From the NCBI GenBank assembly GCA_049522565.1, contig JBEKNT010000032.1:1-27217 (forward strand): a DNA stretch of 27,217 nt, written 5' to 3'. Positions within the stretch are counted from its first letter, which is position 1, and each line of letters starts with the position of its first letter. The stretch comes from JASHVB01 sp049522565. Its GTDB lineage: Bacteria; Pseudomonadota; Alphaproteobacteria; Acetobacterales; Acetobacteraceae. The position numbers and the translations under genes were made by a program. The notes beneath the pieces were generated by a model, which was given only the letters and a program-made list of their open reading frames with translations, was not told the origin of the DNA and made no database searches. This document shows positions 22,367 through 27,217 of this stretch, piece after piece.

Positions 22367-23188
22367 ATGCAACATTCCATTCATTTCATCTCCGGCCTGC
22401 CGCGCTCCGGCTCCACGCTGTTGGCAGCATTGCTGCGGCAGAACCCTCGATTTTTGGCCGGCATGACCAGCCCGGTCGGGAGCTTGTTCAACGCCATGCT
22501 CGGCGTGACCAGCGCGCGCAACGAGGGCGCGGTGTTCATCGACGACGACAAACGCCAGCGCCTGCTGCGCGCCGTGTTCGATGCGTATTACGCGGACATC
22601 GCGCCGGACCAGGTCGTGTTCGACACCAACCGGCAGTGGACCACGAAGCTGCCCGCGCTGACGCAGTTGTTCCCCGCGGCGCAGGTCATCTGCTGCGTGC
22701 GCAATCCGGCCTGGATCATCGACAGCATCGAGAACCTGATCCGTCGCAATGCCTTCGAACTCTCCGGTATTTTCAATTTCGAACCTGGCGGCACGGTGTA
22801 TTCCCGCGTCGAGGGTCTGAGCAAAGGCGACGGCATGGCCGGCTTCGCCTGGCATGCGCTGCGGGAGGCGGTGTATGGCCCGCAGGCGGACCGGCTACTG
22901 CTCGTCCGCTATGAGACGCTGACAACCAACCCGCTGGGCACCCTGGCGGCGATTTACCACGCCATCGGCGAGAAGCTGTTCGCCCACGACCCCGAGCATA
23001 TCGAGCCGGCCTACGACATGATCGAGTTCGACATCCGGCTGGGCACTCCCGGCCTGCACCATGTCGGTTCCGCGGTACGCCCGGAGAAACGTCCGACCGT
23101 GCTGCCGCCCGACCTGTTCGCGAAGTTCGCGCAGGACGCATTCTGGGATGACCCGGCACAGCTTCCCACATCGGTGCGCGTCATCTGA
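22367..23188 (+). CDS. Sulfotransferase-family protein (PAPS-dependent type)
   Basis: A 273-residue protein with the P-loop-like 5'-phosphosulfate-binding motif ISGLPRSGSTLLAALL (about 7-22) and a 3'-phosphate-binding segment ICCVRNPAWIIDSIENLIRR (about 106-125). FDTNRQWTTKLP lies between them, where the family has its FxTNxxW/K segment. A late RYETLTTNPLGTLAAIYHAIGE segment is typical of bacterial Sulfotransfer_1/3 proteins. These enzymes move sulphate from PAPS to carbohydrates, lipids or peptides. No signal peptide is seen, so it is probably cytoplasmic. It lies alone between the broken hisZ copy and a secreted glycine-rich protein, converging on the latter. The acceptor is unknown; a cell-surface product is a guess. 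Confidence 0.85.
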   Translation: MQHSIHFISGLPRSGSTLLAALLRQNPRFLAGMTSPVGSLFNAMLGVTSARNEGAVFIDDDKRQRLLRAVFDAYYADIAPDQVVFDTNRQWTTKLPALTQLFPAAQVICCVRNPAWIIDSIENLIRRNAFELSGIFNFEPGGTVYSRVEGLSKGDGMAGFAWHALREAVYGPQADRLLLVRYETLTTNPLGTLAAIYHAIGEKLFAHDPEHIEPAYDMIEFDIRLGTPGLHHVGSAVRPEKRPTVLPPDLFAKFAQDAFWDDPAQLPTSVRVI

Positions 23189-23310
23189 TTTTGGCAGGGC
23201 AATTTCGAGGTTGCCGCCTGTCGGGCCGCGGCGATCGCGACAGGAACCAGGCCACCATGCCGATCGACTGAAGCGGGTGGTTACACCCCGGTGCGGCCGG
23301 CCCGGAGCCG

Positions 23311-24231
23311 TCAGCTCCGCCGTCGCCGCGCCCAGCCGAACCCCAACAGTGCGGTAGCGAGCAGGCTTGCCGTCGCCGGCTCGGGCGCGGGCAGGGCCGA
23401 GATCGAGACGTACCCGTTGCCGCTGTTGATCCCCGCGGTCAGGTAGCTGCCGAGCGCGTTGAACGTCGAGGCGAGGTAGGAACCGCCGCCGCCGCCGCCG
23501 CCGCCGAAAAGATAGCCCGAGCCGCCGCCGCCGCCCGAGAACCCGCCGCCGCCGCCACCGCCGGTATTACCGCCGCCGCCGCCGCCGCCGAAACCGCCGT
23601 TATTCCCGAGGTAGCCCGCGCCGCCGGCAAACGAGGTCGGGCCCGTGCCTCCGGCCCCCGATCTGAGGTGCGCGCCGGAGGTTCCGTTGCCCGCCCAACC
23701 GGCGCCGCCGCCGCCGTTGTTGCCCCCACCGTCGAAACTATGGAAGTAAGTGCCGCCGCCGCCGCCACTCCCACCGGTACCGCCGAGACCGTCGTTCTGG
23801 TGGCTCGGTGACCCGCCGGACGACTGCGCACGGCCGCTGTAACCGCCGCTGCCATGGTAACTGCCGCCGCCGCCGCCGCCCGCAACGGCCAGCAGCGTCT
23901 TGCCCACTGTGGTGTACAGGAAGCTGCCGCCGCCGCCGCCGCCGCCGCCCGCGCCGTTGCCGCTGTAAATGCCCGCACCACCCGCGACGATCGACAAGCT
24001 CGTCCCCGCCGTCAGGAAGACGTCGCCGCCGACCTTTGCCCCAAGGCCTCCGGCGGACACCTGACCTCGGGCGCCTTGCGCACCGGCCATGACGATGTCG
24101 TACTCGCCGGTGGTCGGAACAACGTAGGAATCGACGGTGCCATCATAGCTGAACAGCGTCGCTTGCGCCGATCCCGCGGCCGCCACCGCAATCGCAATGG
24201 CCGACACGCCGGCGAGCAGTACTCTCCTCAT
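23311..24231 (-). CDS. Secreted glycine-rich protein with PEP-CTERM anchor
   Basis: About 306 residues. A signal peptide (MRRVLLAGVSAIAIAVAAAGSAQA) is followed by a beta-type domain (FSYDGTVDSYVVPTTGEYDIVMAGAQGARG). A long Gly-rich core then runs to about residue 265, with poly-Gly runs of up to eight separated by motifs such as GGGGGSFLYTTVGKTLLAVAGGGGG. This layout resembles the Gly_rich domain also found beside animal ALK/LTK kinases. The end, PAPEPATASLLATALLGFGWARRRRS, is a complete PEP-CTERM sorting signal (PEP, hydrophobic helix, Arg cluster), so an exosortase/archaeosortase-type enzyme should process it. I start it at the ATG at 24231; upstream frame is antisense to hisZ. Slippage-prone GGC/GCC tracts suggest length variation. 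Confidence 0.85.
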   Translation of the reverse strand: MRRVLLAGVSAIAIAVAAAGSAQATLFSYDGTVDSYVVPTTGEYDIVMAGAQGARGQVSAGGLGAKVGGDVFLTAGTSLSIVAGGAGIYSGNGAGGGGGGGGSFLYTTVGKTLLAVAGGGGGGSYHGSGGYSGRAQSSGGSPSHQNDGLGGTGGSGGGGGTYFHSFDGGGNNGGGGAGWAGNGTSGAHLRSGAGGTGPTSFAGGAGYLGNNGGFGGGGGGGNTGGGGGGGFSGGGGGSGYLFGGGGGGGGSYLASTFNALGSYLTAGINSGNGYVSISALPAPEPATASLLATALLGFGWARRRRS

Positions 24232-24475
24232 GCGATTCTCCGATTCCCCTTGGGTCCCCGCGCCGATCAGGCACGGCGGCGACGATCGAGTCAATCCCCA
24301 AACGATTACATTTTCACTCTGGTCGATATTTCTGGATGCATTCGGCATACGATGGTGGGAAACGATGCAAGCTTCGCCAACTTCGACATCGGCCGCGCAA
24401 CAGCCGGCTGCTCGTGTAGCGCAGGGTCTTCTCCAGGGGTGGGATGCAGCGCCAACCTGTGGCACCCTCGCGCCA
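24232..24475. other. Divergent intergenic region, PEP-CTERM gene and hisZ
   Basis: Contains a local AT-rich part (about 24295-24365) where promoters for the two divergent genes probably lie. On the minus strand a TTGACT hexamer occurs near 24288-24293, without a convincing -10. Only the last 23 bases (from 24453) are shared with the duplicated hisZ copy, so the copy did not carry this promoter region. Confidence 0.45.
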
Positions 24476-25627
24476 ATGAGCGACGATCCCCCCAACCCCG
24501 CGCTGCTCCCCGCCGGCCTGCGCGACCTGTTGCCGCCCGACGCCGAGACCGAGGCTTCCGCGGTCGAGGCGCTGATGGACGTGTTCGCCGCGCACGGCTA
24601 CCAGCGCGTCAAGCCGCCATTGCTCGAATTCGAGGACAGCCTGCTGGCCGGCTCCGGTGCCGCGGTGGCGGACCAGACGTTCCGTCTGATGGACCCGGAC
24701 AGCCAGCGGATGATGGGACTGCGCGCCGACACCACGCCGCAGGTGGCGCGCATCGCCACCACCCGCCTGGCCGGTGCCCCGCGTCCGTTGCGGCTGTCTT
24801 ATGCCGGGCAATGCCTGCGCGTCCGCGGCACCCAGTTGGCGCCGGACCGGCAGATCGCCCAGTCCGGCATCGAGCTGATCGGCATCGACAGCCCCGACGC
24901 CGACGCTGAAATCGTGTTGGTGGCGGCCGAAGCGCTGGCGGTGCTCGGCCTGACCCGGGTCAGCTTCGACCTGACCTTGCCGATGCTGACGCCCACCCTG
25001 CTGGACGAGGCCGGCATGACCGGCTCGGCGCGCTCGGCGCTGGCCCGCGCGCTGGACCGCAAGGACGCCGCCGCGGTGGCGCGCCATGGCGGCGTGCTGG
25101 CTCCGGTGCTGACCGAGTTGCTGCTCGCCGCCGGACCGGCGGATCGCGCGCTGGCCGCGTTGGCGGCTGCGCGCCTGCCCAACTCCGCGGGTGGCCTGGC
25201 AGCGCGGCTCGCCGAGGCGGTGGCCGCCATCCGCGCCCGCGCGCCGCACTTGCGCCTCACCATCGATCCGGTGGAATTCCGTGGCTTCCGCTATGAAACC
25301 GGCGTGTCGGTGACGGTGTACGCGCCGGGCCGCCACGAGGAGCTGGGCCGCGGCGGCCGCTATCTGTGTGGCGAGACCGAACCCGCGACCGGCCTGACGC
25401 TGTTTCCCGACGCCGTGTTGCGCGTTGCCCCGAAACGCGCGGCCCGTGCTCGGGTGCTCGTCCCGCCCGGTGCCAGCCAGGAGGTGGCCGCGGCTCTGCG
25501 TGCCCGCGGCTTTGCGACGGTCGCCGCGCTGGCGCCGGCATCGGACGAGAACGCCGAGGCGCGCCGGCTCGATTGCAGCCACGTGCTGCGTGGCAGCGAT
25601 GCAGTGCCGCTGGCTGGCGCGCCGTGA
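24476..25627 (+). CDS. hisZ: HisZ, ATP phosphoribosyltransferase regulatory subunit
   Basis: A 383-residue histidyl-tRNA-synthetase-like protein that pairs with short-form HisG in the first step of histidine synthesis. Class II synthetase-type segments are seen: LLPPDAETEASAVEALMDVFAAHGYQRVKPPLLEFEDSLL, motif-2-like RPLRLSYAGQCLRVRG, and a C-terminal GRGGRYLCGETEPATGLTLFPDAVLRV in place of the true HisRS motif-3 sequence. That marks HisZ rather than HisS, along with the absence of an anticodon-binding domain. Its start is ATG at 24476 within CGCCAATGAGC; the same context occurs at the duplicated copy (21935). It precedes purA by 149 bases, a pairing often seen in alphaproteobacteria. It encodes a complete protein, so the upstream fragment is the broken copy. 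Confidence 0.9.
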   Translation: MSDDPPNPALLPAGLRDLLPPDAETEASAVEALMDVFAAHGYQRVKPPLLEFEDSLLAGSGAAVADQTFRLMDPDSQRMMGLRADTTPQVARIATTRLAGAPRPLRLSYAGQCLRVRGTQLAPDRQIAQSGIELIGIDSPDADAEIVLVAAEALAVLGLTRVSFDLTLPMLTPTLLDEAGMTGSARSALARALDRKDAAAVARHGGVLAPVLTELLLAAGPADRALAALAAARLPNSAGGLAARLAEAVAAIRARAPHLRLTIDPVEFRGFRYETGVSVTVYAPGRHEELGRGGRYLCGETEPATGLTLFPDAVLRVAPKRAARARVLVPPGASQEVAAALRARGFATVAALAPASDENAEARRLDCSHVLRGSDAVPLAGAP

Positions 25628-25646
25628 TGGTGCGGACGAGACTTCC

Positions 25647-25756
25647 CTTCTCGCCGTCCCCTTGCGGGAGGGGGTAGCGGAGGCGTGCGTTCATCCGGTG
25701 GCCGGCGGCTGGACGCATCCCTCGCCCTACCCCGTCCCTCAAGGGGAGGCGGAGAG
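25647..25756. repeat. Palindromic repeat between hisZ and purA
   Basis: Imperfect inverted arms at 25647-25690 and 25713-25756 (TCCCCTTGCGGGAGGGGGTAG and a near complement) are separated by about 22 bases. The arms share the CCCCTTGCGGGAG theme with other repeats in the window. It fills nearly the whole intergenic gap and ends 20 bases before the purA ATG. Confidence 0.7.
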
Positions 25757-25776
25757 AAACCTGCGGAGAATGCACG

Positions 25777-27069
<1,293 letters not shown>

Positions 27070-27217
27070 ACCTCGCCCACGACGCGGGAGAGGTCGAGGC
27101 GCGAAGCGGCGAGGGTGAGCGACTGTCCGGTTGTGCGTAACACGGCGGCAGCCGGTTCCATGACTCACCCGCGGCTGCGACCTGAGGGTGTGCGGGCGCC
27201 GGCCGCCGCGCGCTGGG
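27070..27217. other. Downstream of purA, repeat-like, no gene seen
   Basis: The sequence just after the stop (27072-27119), with GCGGGAGAGGTCGAGGCGCG and GAGGGTGAG, resembles dispersed repeats elsewhere in the window. GGGTGAG (27113-27119) and CTCACCC (27164-27170) are complementary. No T-run terminator and no clear start of a further gene is seen before the window ends. Confidence 0.45.

Noticed and set aside
23460..23960. Dense GCCGCC repeats suggesting a microsatellite or CRISPR-like array
   Set aside because: They are poly-glycine codons of the PEP-CTERM protein; there are no regular spacers or constant repeat units.
24232..24495. Longer N-terminus for the PEP-CTERM protein
   Set aside because: The upstream codons are antisense to the hisZ start and lack sense; the signal peptide begins cleanly at 24231.

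Overview
The window is GC-rich, densely coding DNA that looks alphaproteobacterial. Genus was not searched; Acetobacteraceae/Rhodospirillales is my inference from the tsaB-rimI and hisZ-purA pairs, the NasT/NasS regulators, the split ModE/Mop genes and the many short dispersed palindromes. Most of it is a nitrogen-molybdenum region.

Layout. (1) 1-1223: tsaB-rimI, housekeeping. (2) 1224-5301: a metallo-beta-lactamase-fold hydrolase, then an amidohydrolase closely followed by a G3E (CobW-type) GTPase. (3) 5302-16373: nitrate assimilation. nasT-nasS (ANTAR antiterminator and nitrate sensor) lie behind a sigma-54-type promoter. A second, consensus-like sigma-54 promoter and a leader with two hexaloop hairpins come next, then nitrate transporter, nirB, nirD, nitrate reductase, a CysG-like sirohaem enzyme and a TrpD2-family gene, nearly all overlapping. 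(4) 16342-21170: molybdenum. A frameshifted DUF2325-like remnant is followed by minus-strand mop, modE-type and second modE-type genes. A Mo-box-like palindrome then leads into plus-strand genes for a class III binding protein and modA-modB-modC. (5) 21223-24475: an accessory patch with a truncated msrA, an unexplained stretch, a broken 5' copy of hisZ, a sulfotransferase and a PEP-CTERM glycine-rich secreted protein. (6) 24476-27217: hisZ and purA.

How it fits together: nitrate is imported, reduced by a molybdenum enzyme to nitrite, then by sirohaem NirBD to ammonium. ModABC supplies molybdate, and the SUMT domain of CysG makes precorrin-2 for sirohaem. Two signals seem to be combined: nitrogen limitation through sigma-54/NtrC-type initiation, and nitrate presence through NasS-NasT acting on the leader RNA.

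Most notable: (a) the tandem AACGNN hexaloop hairpins in the leader, a textbook ANTAR target next to its regulator genes but without an obvious U-run terminator; (b) palindromic repeats that invade coding sequence in three successive genes of the nitrate operon, one of which replaces part of the precorrin-2 dehydrogenase/ferrochelatase domain; (c) a 228-bp, about 96% identical duplication of the hisZ 5' end bounding the accessory patch. I see no CRISPR array, tRNA or rRNA, and no clearly undescribed multi-gene system.
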